Positions 18,920 to 26,545 of a stretch of DNA of 64,000 nucleotides are shown here, piece by piece. This stretch comes from Haloferax larsenii JCM 13917. GTDB lineage: Archaea > Halobacteriota > Halobacteria > Halobacteriales > Haloferacaceae. Where the stretch lies: contig NZ_AOLI01000019.1 in assembly GCF_000336955.1 (NCBI RefSeq), positions 12,164-76,163 of the forward strand. Direction: 5' to 3'. Under the pieces are notes generated by a model, which did not search any database, was not told the origin of the DNA, and saw nothing but the letters and a program-made list of their open reading frames with translations. The position numbers were made by a program, and so were the translations under genes. Position 1 is the stretch's first letter, and each line of letters starts with the position of its first letter.

Positions 18920-19756
18920 ATGCAGGAAGAGACACACGCTCCGGACACTGAGGACGCGCAGTTAGACACCGACGCGGAGATTGCGGCGCTCCGCGCCGAC
19001 AACCGACGACTCCGCCGTGAGTATCTCCGGGCTCGACAGAGCCAGTACCGAACGAGCGCGCTCGCACTCGGTGCCATCGGTGCCGTGGCGCTCGTCGCCG
19101 CCGCCCTGCTCCCGGCGCTCAGGACCGTCTTCGTCGTCCTCGGGAGTATCGGTATCTTCGGCGGCGTCCTCCTGTATTTCCTCACGCCGGACCGACTCGT
19201 CCCCGTGAGTGTCGGCGAATCGGCGTATCACGCCCACAGAGAGACGGGAACACACCTGCGCGAGGAACTCGGCCTCGCCGACGAGTCGGTGTACGTGCCC
19301 ACTGGCGACGACACCGGCCCCGAAGCCAAACTGTTCGTCCCCCAACTCCACGACTACGAGGTTCCGTCACGTGAGTCGCTGTCGGAGTTCTTCGTCGACG
19401 CCGGAACCCCGCAGTCGCGTGGTGTCGCCCTCACGCCGACCGGACAGCGTCTCGTCGACGAACTCTCGGTGGCCGCGACAGGCGACGACACCGACCCCGA
19501 AGCCCGCTTCGAGACGCTCGGCGACGCCCTCGTCGAACAGTTCGAACTCGTCGACGACGTGGACCTCGACATCGACGCCGACGGCGGCCGTGCAACGGCG
19601 CGACTCTCCGACCCCGCATACGGCGAAGCTGACCAGTTCGACCACCCTTCGATATCCGTTCTCGCGGTCGGCCTCGCTACGACACTCGGAACGCCGGTTC
19701 GCGTGGGCGAACTGCTCACGAACGACAGCGGGACGCTCGTGACGTTCCGGTTCTGA
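18920..19756 (+). CDS. Hypothetical protein with coiled coil and two membrane helices
   Basis: This 278-residue protein starts two bases after the previous stop. Residues 15-45 form a short coiled coil (IAALRADNRRLRREYLRAR). Two helices (about 48-88) follow, then a soluble acidic domain of 180 residues that includes an ADQFDHPSISVL strand. The layout is common in the haloarchaeal MoxR/DUF58 locus, but I cannot assign a function. It ends the plus-strand operon and is convergent with the MoxR gene. Confidence 0.75.
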   Translation: MQEETHAPDTEDAQLDTDAEIAALRADNRRLRREYLRARQSQYRTSALALGAIGAVALVAAALLPALRTVFVVLGSIGIFGGVLLYFLTPDRLVPVSVGESAYHAHRETGTHLREELGLADESVYVPTGDDTGPEAKLFVPQLHDYEVPSRESLSEFFVDAGTPQSRGVALTPTGQRLVDELSVAATGDDTDPEARFETLGDALVEQFELVDDVDLDIDADGGRATARLSDPAYGEADQFDHPSISVLAVGLATTLGTPVRVGELLTNDSGTLVTFRF

Positions 19757-19793
19757 GGAAAACGAGTCTGGCTTAGGAAAACGAGTCCGGCTT
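19756..19793. repeat. 19-bp tandem duplication between convergent genes
   Basis: Two adjacent 19-bp units (aggaaaacgagtctggctt and aggaaaacgagtccggctt) differ at one base. They begin at the stop of the upstream plus-strand gene and end within the stop codon of the minus-strand MoxR gene. Confidence 0.92.
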
Positions 19794-20778
19794 AGGCTTC
19801 GACTTCGGGCGCGTCGAGCGTGTCGAGCACGTCGTCGGCGTCGGGGGCAGCAACCGAGTCGAGGACTTCCTCGATGACCTCGCGCGGCGTCACGTTACTC
19901 AACTCCGCGTTCGTACTGAGGACGAGTCGATGCGAGAGTGCGTCTGCGGCGAGTTGCTTGATGTCGTCGGGGACGACGTACTCGCGGCCGTCGATGGAGG
20001 CGTATGCCTGTGCGGCGCGGAGTGTCGCGATGCCTGCACGGGGTGAGGCACCGTGTTCGACGTACTCGTTTTCGCGCGTCGCCTCGATGATGTCGAGCAG
20101 ATACGACCGGACTGGCTGCGCGATGTGGACCTCGGTCACGGTGGCTTTGGCCTCCTCGACGTCGCCGCTTTCGACCACCGAGTCGATGCTGGCACTCGTC
20201 AGCGACGGGTCGTTCGTAAAGCGGTCGAGAATGGCCGCCTCCTCGTCGCGGTTCGGGAGGTCGACGGTCAACTTGAACTGGAAGCGGTCGCGCTGCGCCT
20301 CGGGAAGCCCGAACGTCCCGTCCATCTCGATGGGGTTCTGCGTCGCAATCACGAGAAACGGCTCGGGAAGCGAGAGGGTCTTGCCCTCGATAGTGACCTG
20401 CCGTTCTTGCATCGCTTCGAGCAGCGCCGACTGCGTCTTCGGCGTCGCCCGGTTGATTTCGTCTGCGACGATGACGTTTCCGAATATCGGGCCGCGCTGA
20501 AGCTGGAACTCGCCGATGTTCTCCCGATAGACGTTCGTGCCCGTCACGTCGGCCGGGAGGAGGTCCGGCGTCATCTGAATCCGCTGGAAGTCGAGACCGA
20601 GCGCTCGCGCGAAGAGGTTCGCGATAGTGGTCTTCGCGACGCCGGGAATGCCTTCGAGAAGAACGTGTCCGTCGGTCAAAAGTGAGATAGTGAGACGCTC
20701 GACGATGTCTTCGTTCCCGATGAGAACCGAGCTCGCCTCGTCTCGAATCGCAGCGTAGAGCTCTTGGGGCGCAGCCAT
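19792..20778 (-). CDS. MoxR family AAA+ ATPase
   Basis: The 328-residue protein carries an AAA+ core with Walker A (GIPGVAKT, near 43-50), Walker B (VIVADEINRATPKTQ), sensor 1 (FLVIATQNPIEMDGTFGLPEAQRDRF) split over the usual loop, and a C-terminal helical lid (ASPRAGIATLRAAQAYA). MoxR ATPases use ATP to remodel or mature membrane and secreted complexes together with DUF58 or VWA proteins. It leads the protein order here with a DUF4350 protein just upstream, on the same strand. Confidence 0.93.
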   Translation of the reverse strand: MAAPQELYAAIRDEASSVLIGNEDIVERLTISLLTDGHVLLEGIPGVAKTTIANLFARALGLDFQRIQMTPDLLPADVTGTNVYRENIGEFQLQRGPIFGNVIVADEINRATPKTQSALLEAMQERQVTIEGKTLSLPEPFLVIATQNPIEMDGTFGLPEAQRDRFQFKLTVDLPNRDEEAAILDRFTNDPSLTSASIDSVVESGDVEEAKATVTEVHIAQPVRSYLLDIIEATRENEYVEHGASPRAGIATLRAAQAYASIDGREYVVPDDIKQLAADALSHRLVLSTNAELSNVTPREVIEEVLDSVAAPDADDVLDTLDAPEVEA

Positions 20779-20788
20779 CTTCTGCGGG

Positions 20789-21823
20789 TTATCTGTCCGT
20801 GTTGATAACTTCTTTTATCACTTCACGAACGTCATCCGCGTCCCATTCGGGGTTCGACGCCGCGACCGACTGCGCGAGTGCATCGACCGGAATTCGGTCG
20901 TCCGGGTCGTCCTCACGAACGCGCTTTCGAACCCACTCGATGCCACCGTGTCGAAGGAGGAGACCGAGTCCTCCGACTCCGAGGAGGCCGACGAACCCGG
21001 TGAGAAGCGGACGCTCCTCGATAGCGAGGAGCGCTGCGGCCAGCGGTGGCACCGTCTTCTGGTGTGAAGCGTCGACGAGAACTTGCTCTTCGTCGGCGAC
21101 GAGATTCCGGACGAACTGGCGATTGTCCGGGCGGTCGACCATCGCGTTGATGAAGAGACTCGGGTCGCTCACGACGACGACGGTGCCGTTTCCGACCGAC
21201 TCACGGGTGACGACCGCTCGACTCCCCAGTGACTCTGACGCATCTATCTCGCCGTTGGCGTTGGTGTCCAGATACGAGAAGTTCGACGACGATGCGAGCA
21301 CCGTGGCGTTTCCGGGGTCGATGGCGGTCCCGTAGTTGAGCGTGAGTTGCGACACGTTCGTCGTCACCGACTGGTTGCGGACGTTGGTAGCGACGGTGAG
21401 GTTCGGCGAGCGGTAGTAGTGCTGCTCGTCGCGCAACAGTCGCCCGTTGAGCCGAGACTCGGTTCCGAGCCCGCGAAGCAACTCGTTCGCCGGGCGCGAG
21501 AAGTCGCCGGCGACGACCAGTGTCCCCCCTTCGGCCACGTACGACCGAATCGTCCGAATCTCCGATTGCGAGTAGCTCGTTTCGGGGGCGACGACGAACG
21601 CCGTCGACGCGTCGGTCGTGTTGTACCGGGCGGGAGTCGTCGCCACGACGATGTCCGAACCCGCGTCGGTCGCCACGTCCTGTAAGCCAGCGCTTCCGTC
21701 CCACCCGCTGTTGTAGGTGCTGAAGCTCGCTGCCGACGTTGACAGCCCGACGCCCGCGACGACCACGACGACGAGTGCGAACGCGGCGATAGCGAGCCGG
21801 AACCGACGGTCGAGTCGAGCCAT
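20789..21823 (-). CDS. DUF4350-type membrane-anchored protein
   Basis: The ATG of MARLDRRFRL (21823) gives 344 residues; the frame is open further upstream over the preceding gene and is not used. One N-terminal helix (10-30) is followed by an extracytoplasmic GATase-like domain (VVAPETSYSQSEIRTIRSYV, then GGTLVVAGDF) with N-glycosylation sequons. A second helix (LLTGFVGLLGVGGLGLLL) leads to a cytoplasmic tail. DUF4350 proteins have this topology and usually lie beside MoxR and DUF58. It starts two bases after the small membrane protein and is followed ten bases later by moxR, so the three form an operon. Confidence 0.78.
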   Translation of the reverse strand: MARLDRRFRLAIAAFALVVVVVAGVGLSTSAASFSTYNSGWDGSAGLQDVATDAGSDIVVATTPARYNTTDASTAFVVAPETSYSQSEIRTIRSYVAEGGTLVVAGDFSRPANELLRGLGTESRLNGRLLRDEQHYYRSPNLTVATNVRNQSVTTNVSQLTLNYGTAIDPGNATVLASSSNFSYLDTNANGEIDASESLGSRAVVTRESVGNGTVVVVSDPSLFINAMVDRPDNRQFVRNLVADEEQVLVDASHQKTVPPLAAALLAIEERPLLTGFVGLLGVGGLGLLLRHGGIEWVRKRVREDDPDDRIPVDALAQSVAASNPEWDADDVREVIKEVINTDR

Positions 21824-21825
21824 TC

Positions 21826-22101
21826 TCAGAAGACCCCCGGCGGCAGAATCGAGAGAATCCGTCGAATCACGATGTAGCCAAAGCCGACCAGCCCGGCCGC
21901 GATGACCCACAACAGTCGCCGCCGCCACGCTGGCGTCACGCGGAACGGTGCGGTCAGTTCGGTCACGACGAGAAAGCCGATGAGCGAGACGACGAAGAAC
22001 AGTTCGAGTGTGAGCGACTCCACGAGGACTAACAGCAGCGTCGCGCCCAGCATCCACCCCATCTGGGCGAACACGAATCGCTGTCGCTTGGTCGCTCCCA
22101 T
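21826..22101 (-). CDS. Small membrane protein of the MoxR operon
   Basis: The 91-residue protein has three helices, two in a long hydrophobic N-terminal stretch (MLGATLLLVLVES, then LELFFVVSLIGFLVV) and one near the C terminus. The family is not recognised. It is the first gene of the minus-strand operon with the DUF4350 protein and MoxR, separated by only two bases from the next start, so it probably works with them in the membrane. Confidence 0.75.
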   Translation of the reverse strand: MGATKRQRFVFAQMGWMLGATLLLVLVESLTLELFFVVSLIGFLVVTELTAPFRVTPAWRRRLLWVIAAGLVGFGYIVIRRILSILPPGVF

Positions 22102-22231
22102 ATCTCCCTTGTTGCAAAACAGCGCATTAGAATGTACCGGGTTTTCGACTCGGTGCGGTGGAACTGCGCACCTACGACTCGTCGTCGGTTACGGCTCGAA
22201 AACGAGACGAGAGAAGAGAGATTCGGCCGAG

Positions 22232-24337
22232 TTAGTCGCGTCGGAGTGCGACGAGGGCAACTGCGATGAGTGCCAGCACGGAGACCGTGGCACCGAAGCC
22301 GGGGATGCCCGTCCCGGACGTGGTCGTCGGTTCGTCAGTTGTCGGCTCGTCGGTCGTCGGCTCGTCGGTCATCGTCGTCGGTTCGGCAGTCGTGGTCGTG
22401 GCTGGTTCGGTCGTCGTAGTCGTCACCTGCTGTTTCTTCGTGCCGATTGCGAAGACGGAGAAGCCGGGCGTCTCGGCTTCGAACTCGCCGTCACCGAGGT
22501 ACGTCGTTTCGAGTTCCTGCCACTCGCCGTCGTGGTGACGGTAGAGGACGATGTCCTCGGGCGCTGCCTCGATTTCGTCGAGGCGCTCTTGGCTGACCGA
22601 GAACGTAAAGCGCGCACTGTTGACGTCGTCGTCATCGTCGACACCCTCGACGTCGACTTGCACGTAGCCGACCGTCTTGTCACTCGGGTCTTCCGTGATG
22701 TCGTCCGGACGCTTGTCCAGGTTCTTGACGCTCACGTTGACTTTCTCTGCGCTCTTCGAGAGGTTGAGACCGAGCTTGGTGACTTTCGCACCAGTGTCGT
22801 TGGCTTCGGTCTCGTCCCCTTCTTCGTCGTCGGTTCCGAGGTCAATCTCGAACTCCTTGTTGACGCCGGGGTTCTCGATGGAGACCTTGACCGAGCCGTT
22901 CTTCCGGTCGACTTCCTTCGTCACGTCGGGTCTGTCGACCGGCGGAGTCGTGTCGCTGTCGTCGTCATCGTCGTCGCGGTCGTCGTCATCGTCGCCGCCG
23001 TCACCGCCGCCGCCACCACCACCGCCACCGCTTGGCGGACCGGTCGGCGAATCAGATTCGAGTTCGAACGTTCCAGACACCGTGGCGAGTTCGGTCGAGT
23101 CCGACCCACCGGCGATGTAGATGTAGCGGTAGTCACCGGTCTCCCAGTCGTCCTGGGTGTCGACCGTGACGCTGTTTAGGCTCTGGCCCGCGTAGGTGTA
23201 GACCGCGCCGTCGAGTTCGGTCGGGTTCGGGAGCAGGCTGTTCTGCGGTCGCTCGGTTCCAGCCGAGTCGACGAGGTAGTCGATTGCCGTGCTCACCGAG
23301 ACGGGACCGCTATCGGAGCCTGCCCCGATGGTCGCACCGCCAATCGTGACCTCTTGGGCGTTCTCGACCGGGCCGTTGAGCTTCGAAATCTCGTGTTCGA
23401 TTTCGATGTCGTCGGCTTCGAGGTCGCGGGAGATGTTCGGCGAGTTGATTTCGGTTCGGGCGTTCTCGAACGTCTCTTCGTGGTACACCACGAGCGTGTG
23501 GTTCGGCGTGCTGTCCGAGAGGCCGGACGCATCGACGTCGATAGTGACCGTCTCGCCCTGTTCGGCATCGTTCGCGGACGCCGTCGCAGACGTCGACTGC
23601 ACGGCGACTGCGTCCATCCCGATAACCTGCGTCTGACCGGTTACCGAGAGCTGGCCGTTGGAATCGACTTCGAAGCCGTCGTTCGCGTCGTTGCTGGCAC
23701 TAGTGTTGTTCTGAACGAGGAAGAACATGTACTGGCCGGAGCCGCGCTGCATTGCGTTGTTCGTCCCCGACGCAGAGAGGTCGTAGTTGATCGACGTCTC
23801 ACCGGAGCCGTCGAGCGACCCGGCGTCGATCATCTCGAACGTGGCGTTGTTGTTCGCGTTCGGGACCGTCACGAGGTCGATAGCCTCGGACACGGTCAGT
23901 CCCGTGTAGTCTTCGTCGAGAATCGAGTGGTCGGCGTCGAGCTTGGCGACGAGCAGTTCGACGTCCTCAGTTGCGAAGTTTGAGGTTCCTGCAAGGGTTG
24001 TGTCCTCAAAGTCAAGCGTGACTGTGTCGTCGCTGTTGTATACGGCGAGTTTGTCTTTCCTGATAGGGGCCTCGCTGAGGCTCTGGTCTTCGATGCTCAC
24101 GAACACGTTCGTGTTGTCGACGGTCGTTGCAGCGTTCGACGTGTCTGCTCGGAACGGCAGCCCTGCGCGTTCCCAGACCTTGACGTCGTCACTTGCGTCG
24201 AGTAACTGGTCTTCATCGACTCCGGCAGCCACGTCCCCGGTGACTCCCACGTATCCTGCGACACTCCCAGTATATACCGATACTACAAGTAGTAACAGGA
24301 GGCCTATCCGGCCGATATCTCTAATTGTGTCGGGCAT
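22232..24337 (-). CDS. PGF-pre-PGF domain surface protein with PGF-CTERM tail
   Basis: The 701-residue protein has a signal peptide (IGLLLLLVVSVYTGSVAG), a long acidic extracytoplasmic region, and a Gly/Asp-rich low-complexity stretch near 435-470. The domain before the stalk (ARFTFSVSQERLDEIEAAP, then VLYRHHDGEWQELET and FSVFAIG) is the PGF-pre-PGF type that usually precedes this anchor. A Thr-rich stalk ends in IPGFG plus a hydrophobic helix and RRD. Proteins with this tail are lipid-anchored after archaeosortase A cleavage. A minus-strand AT-rich box near 24361-24372 sits about 26-30 bases before the start. Confidence 0.85.
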   Translation of the reverse strand: MPDTIRDIGRIGLLLLLVVSVYTGSVAGYVGVTGDVAAGVDEDQLLDASDDVKVWERAGLPFRADTSNAATTVDNTNVFVSIEDQSLSEAPIRKDKLAVYNSDDTVTLDFEDTTLAGTSNFATEDVELLVAKLDADHSILDEDYTGLTVSEAIDLVTVPNANNNATFEMIDAGSLDGSGETSINYDLSASGTNNAMQRGSGQYMFFLVQNNTSASNDANDGFEVDSNGQLSVTGQTQVIGMDAVAVQSTSATASANDAEQGETVTIDVDASGLSDSTPNHTLVVYHEETFENARTEINSPNISRDLEADDIEIEHEISKLNGPVENAQEVTIGGATIGAGSDSGPVSVSTAIDYLVDSAGTERPQNSLLPNPTELDGAVYTYAGQSLNSVTVDTQDDWETGDYRYIYIAGGSDSTELATVSGTFELESDSPTGPPSGGGGGGGGGDGGDDDDDRDDDDDDSDTTPPVDRPDVTKEVDRKNGSVKVSIENPGVNKEFEIDLGTDDEEGDETEANDTGAKVTKLGLNLSKSAEKVNVSVKNLDKRPDDITEDPSDKTVGYVQVDVEGVDDDDDVNSARFTFSVSQERLDEIEAAPEDIVLYRHHDGEWQELETTYLGDGEFEAETPGFSVFAIGTKKQQVTTTTTEPATTTTAEPTTMTDEPTTDEPTTDEPTTTSGTGIPGFGATVSVLALIAVALVALRRD

Positions 24338-24476
24338 TAAGTTCGCATTTCATGTCTCAGATAATAGTATTTTCGTCTAGCGAAACTAAACCCGAGAAAT
24401 GTACGAAGATAAAACAGAAACAGTAATTCTGCTGTCAGTTTTTCGGTCACCTGTTTCTCGATAGTCCCTGACCGAA

Positions 24477-24493
24477 CGACAAAGCATTTGTCG
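24477..24493. promoter_or_regulatory. Inverted repeat in the promoter of a surface protein
   Basis: A perfect 7-bp inverted repeat with a 3-base centre (cgacaaa-gca-tttgtcg) lies 22-38 bases before the ATG at 24515, overlapping the likely TATA region. A second palindrome, gcatatgc, is at 24503-24510. The position suggests an operator, but no regulator is identified. Confidence 0.5.
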
Positions 24494-24514
24494 GCTTATC
24501 GAGCATATGCTTGT

Positions 24515-25576
24515 ATGTCTCTTCGGTCTCTCGTTTCCGGTATCCTCGTCGTTGCCCTCCTCTGCGGCGGCGTTGCGCCGTCTGCACTTGGCGCGGCTGA
24601 CTACTCGATATCGACGGCGAACGATATCGACACGCCCAATCGAACCGTGACGATAGAGGGCGACGAATACGAGGTCTCGTCGGTCGGTCAAGTCGAGAAA
24701 AACGACACGCTCACCGTCAACACCGAAGCACCGTCTGGTACCGAATACGATATCTACATCTACAACGGCGACCGCGACATCGTCGATACGGCCGCCGTAG
24801 AGGGGGACGACTCGGAAACCTTCGATACGACCTACTTCGGGAATCCCGGTTCCTACGTCGCTGCTCTCTACGTCGATGGGAACATCGAGCGAATCCAACC
24901 AGTCGTCGTCTCCGCGTACCGTGTCTCTGCCGACCTGCCCGAGCAAACTACGGTCGGCGAGGACGTGACCGTCGACGTGTCGCTGTCGAAAGTCACGGAG
25001 ATACCCGACCCGCACTCGGTCGAAGTCGTCGTCTCGCAGAACGACTCTCTCGTGTCTCGCGTGGACGCAAGCGAAACTGACTCACTCTCGTACGAGGCGT
25101 CTCTCTCGTCTGACCTTGAGGCAGGGACCTACGATGTCTACGCAGTCGTCCGCAACGAGACGACTGTCGAAGGGAAACACGAACTCGTCGGCATAAGCAA
25201 CACGCAGTCACTCACTGTCGAGGAGTCGGACTCGGAGACATCTGCCCCCGGCGGTGGTGGGTCGGACTCGGAGACGTCGACACCCGACACGACCACCGCG
25301 ACGCAGACTCCCGCAGAGACGACTCAGTCGCCGACGAACACGACCACGTCGGCCACGACGTCGTCTCCATCGACGACTGAAACCACCACGACGACTGCAC
25401 CCACGTCGACACAAACACCGCAGACGACGACTGACGATGGCGTCCTCACTCCGAACACCGAGTCAGCGACGCCCGAACAGACTTCCACGTCACTCCCCGG
25501 CCCGTGGCTTCCAGCCCTCGGTGTGCTTCTGCTGGGGACGGCTCTCGCCGTCTGGACTCGACGCGACGGGCAGTAA
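24515..25576 (+). CDS. Secreted surface protein with Thr-rich stalk and C-terminal helix
   Basis: From ATG 24515 the protein has 353 residues; an upstream in-frame start adds nine residues that do not look like a signal peptide. The signal peptide (LVSGILVVALLCGGVAPSAL) is followed by two beta-rich domains, then a Thr/Ser/Pro-rich stalk of about 80 residues. The end is a membrane helix (LPALGVLLLGTALAVW) followed by TRRDGQ. The tail lacks PGF, so it may be a simple membrane anchor rather than an archaeosortase substrate. Function unknown; probably a cell-surface component. Confidence 0.75.
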   Translation: MSLRSLVSGILVVALLCGGVAPSALGAADYSISTANDIDTPNRTVTIEGDEYEVSSVGQVEKNDTLTVNTEAPSGTEYDIYIYNGDRDIVDTAAVEGDDSETFDTTYFGNPGSYVAALYVDGNIERIQPVVVSAYRVSADLPEQTTVGEDVTVDVSLSKVTEIPDPHSVEVVVSQNDSLVSRVDASETDSLSYEASLSSDLEAGTYDVYAVVRNETTVEGKHELVGISNTQSLTVEESDSETSAPGGGGSDSETSTPDTTTATQTPAETTQSPTNTTTSATTSSPSTTETTTTTAPTSTQTPQTTTDDGVLTPNTESATPEQTSTSLPGPWLPALGVLLLGTALAVWTRRDGQ

Positions 25577-25861
25577 TTCAAATATAGAACACAACTAAAT
25601 TTGACAGCAAGTATTTTCCGAGCTCTGAATTGAGATTCAAATATTGTATAGTCTATTTTCACCCTGATCGTGTGAAGATAAGGAGATAAAAATATAATAG
25701 GAATCTCTATTCAATATGGTTGTTCGAAAATCCATCAAAATATCTAGTTTCTGAGCCTCGTAATCGCCGTACCGCGTTAGGGGTTGTCGTTGCATCTTCC
25801 TGTCGATGTAATGAGGTAATATTTACAACTGGGGCACTGAGAGTGGACTGTACAGACAGCA
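25577..25861. other. AT-rich intergenic region upstream of rdfA
   Basis: This 285-base stretch is strikingly AT-rich in its first two thirds compared with the GC-rich genes on both sides. The 10-mer attcaaatat occurs twice, at 25576 and 25635. A TATA-like ggtaatatttac lies near 25816-25828, about 40 bases before the rdfA ATG, which would give a short leader. No gene is supported. Confidence 0.6.
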
Positions 25862-26509
25862 ATGCCAAATTCAGGCGACACCGTCTCCCGTCGGGGAGGC
25901 ACCGGACCAAAAATCGAGCGCGTCGCCGAGCGCTACGGGCTGTCCGGACTCGGCGACGAACTCGTCGCTGCCTGGCTGGGCGAGGGACGCGAGCAGCGGA
26001 GCCTCCGCGAACTCGAAACCGACGTCAACAAGCGACTCATCCGGGCAGCACTCGACGAGGCTGGCGCGCACGTCCTCGACGGTGAAGTCGACAACTTCTA
26101 TCGACTCTTGACCGACGACGACGTGAGCGCCGGCAGTCGGACCGCGGCGCGGAACTCCCTCCGGGAGAACGGTGTCGACGTCGAGCAGTTGGAAGCGGAC
26201 ATCATCTCCTACCAATCCGTCTATAACTATCTCAAGCGACACAGAAACGTCGAACGCGAATCGACCGAGGAAGACGACGAAACCGCGACGAAATCCGGGC
26301 TGGATACGATTCGAAAGTTGCGGGCGCGTCTTCGGGTCGTCACGACCGACGTGGTCGACCGACTTGTCGATTCGGGGGCGGTGTTCATCGGCCCGTTCGA
26401 GGTCGACGTCGATATCCGAATCACGTGTACAGACTGCGAAACGCGCCTGACGCCGACAGAGCTACTCACCACCGGGCACTGTCGCTGTGAGCACACAGCA
26501 GATGAGTAG
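25862..26509 (+). CDS. rdfA: Rod-determining factor RdfA family protein
   Basis: The 215-residue protein is mainly helical, with an N-terminal HTH-like part (ERVAERYGLSGLGDELVAAW) and a second helical part to about 150. It ends with a probable zinc-binding knuckle, CTDC (178-181 region) and CRCEH. This pattern fits the haloarchaeal RdfA family; in Haloferax volcanii RdfA is needed for rod-shaped cells. The assignment is from memory of the family and its neighbour, since RdfA-like proteins typically sit next to an SMC-related ATPase, as here, 36 bases downstream. Confidence 0.72.
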   Translation: MPNSGDTVSRRGGTGPKIERVAERYGLSGLGDELVAAWLGEGREQRSLRELETDVNKRLIRAALDEAGAHVLDGEVDNFYRLLTDDDVSAGSRTAARNSLRENGVDVEQLEADIISYQSVYNYLKRHRNVERESTEEDDETATKSGLDTIRKLRARLRVVTTDVVDRLVDSGAVFIGPFEVDVDIRITCTDCETRLTPTELLTTGHCRCEHTADE

Positions 26510-26545
26510 CGGCGGCGAGGCACAGCACACTCTCTCAGACACACT

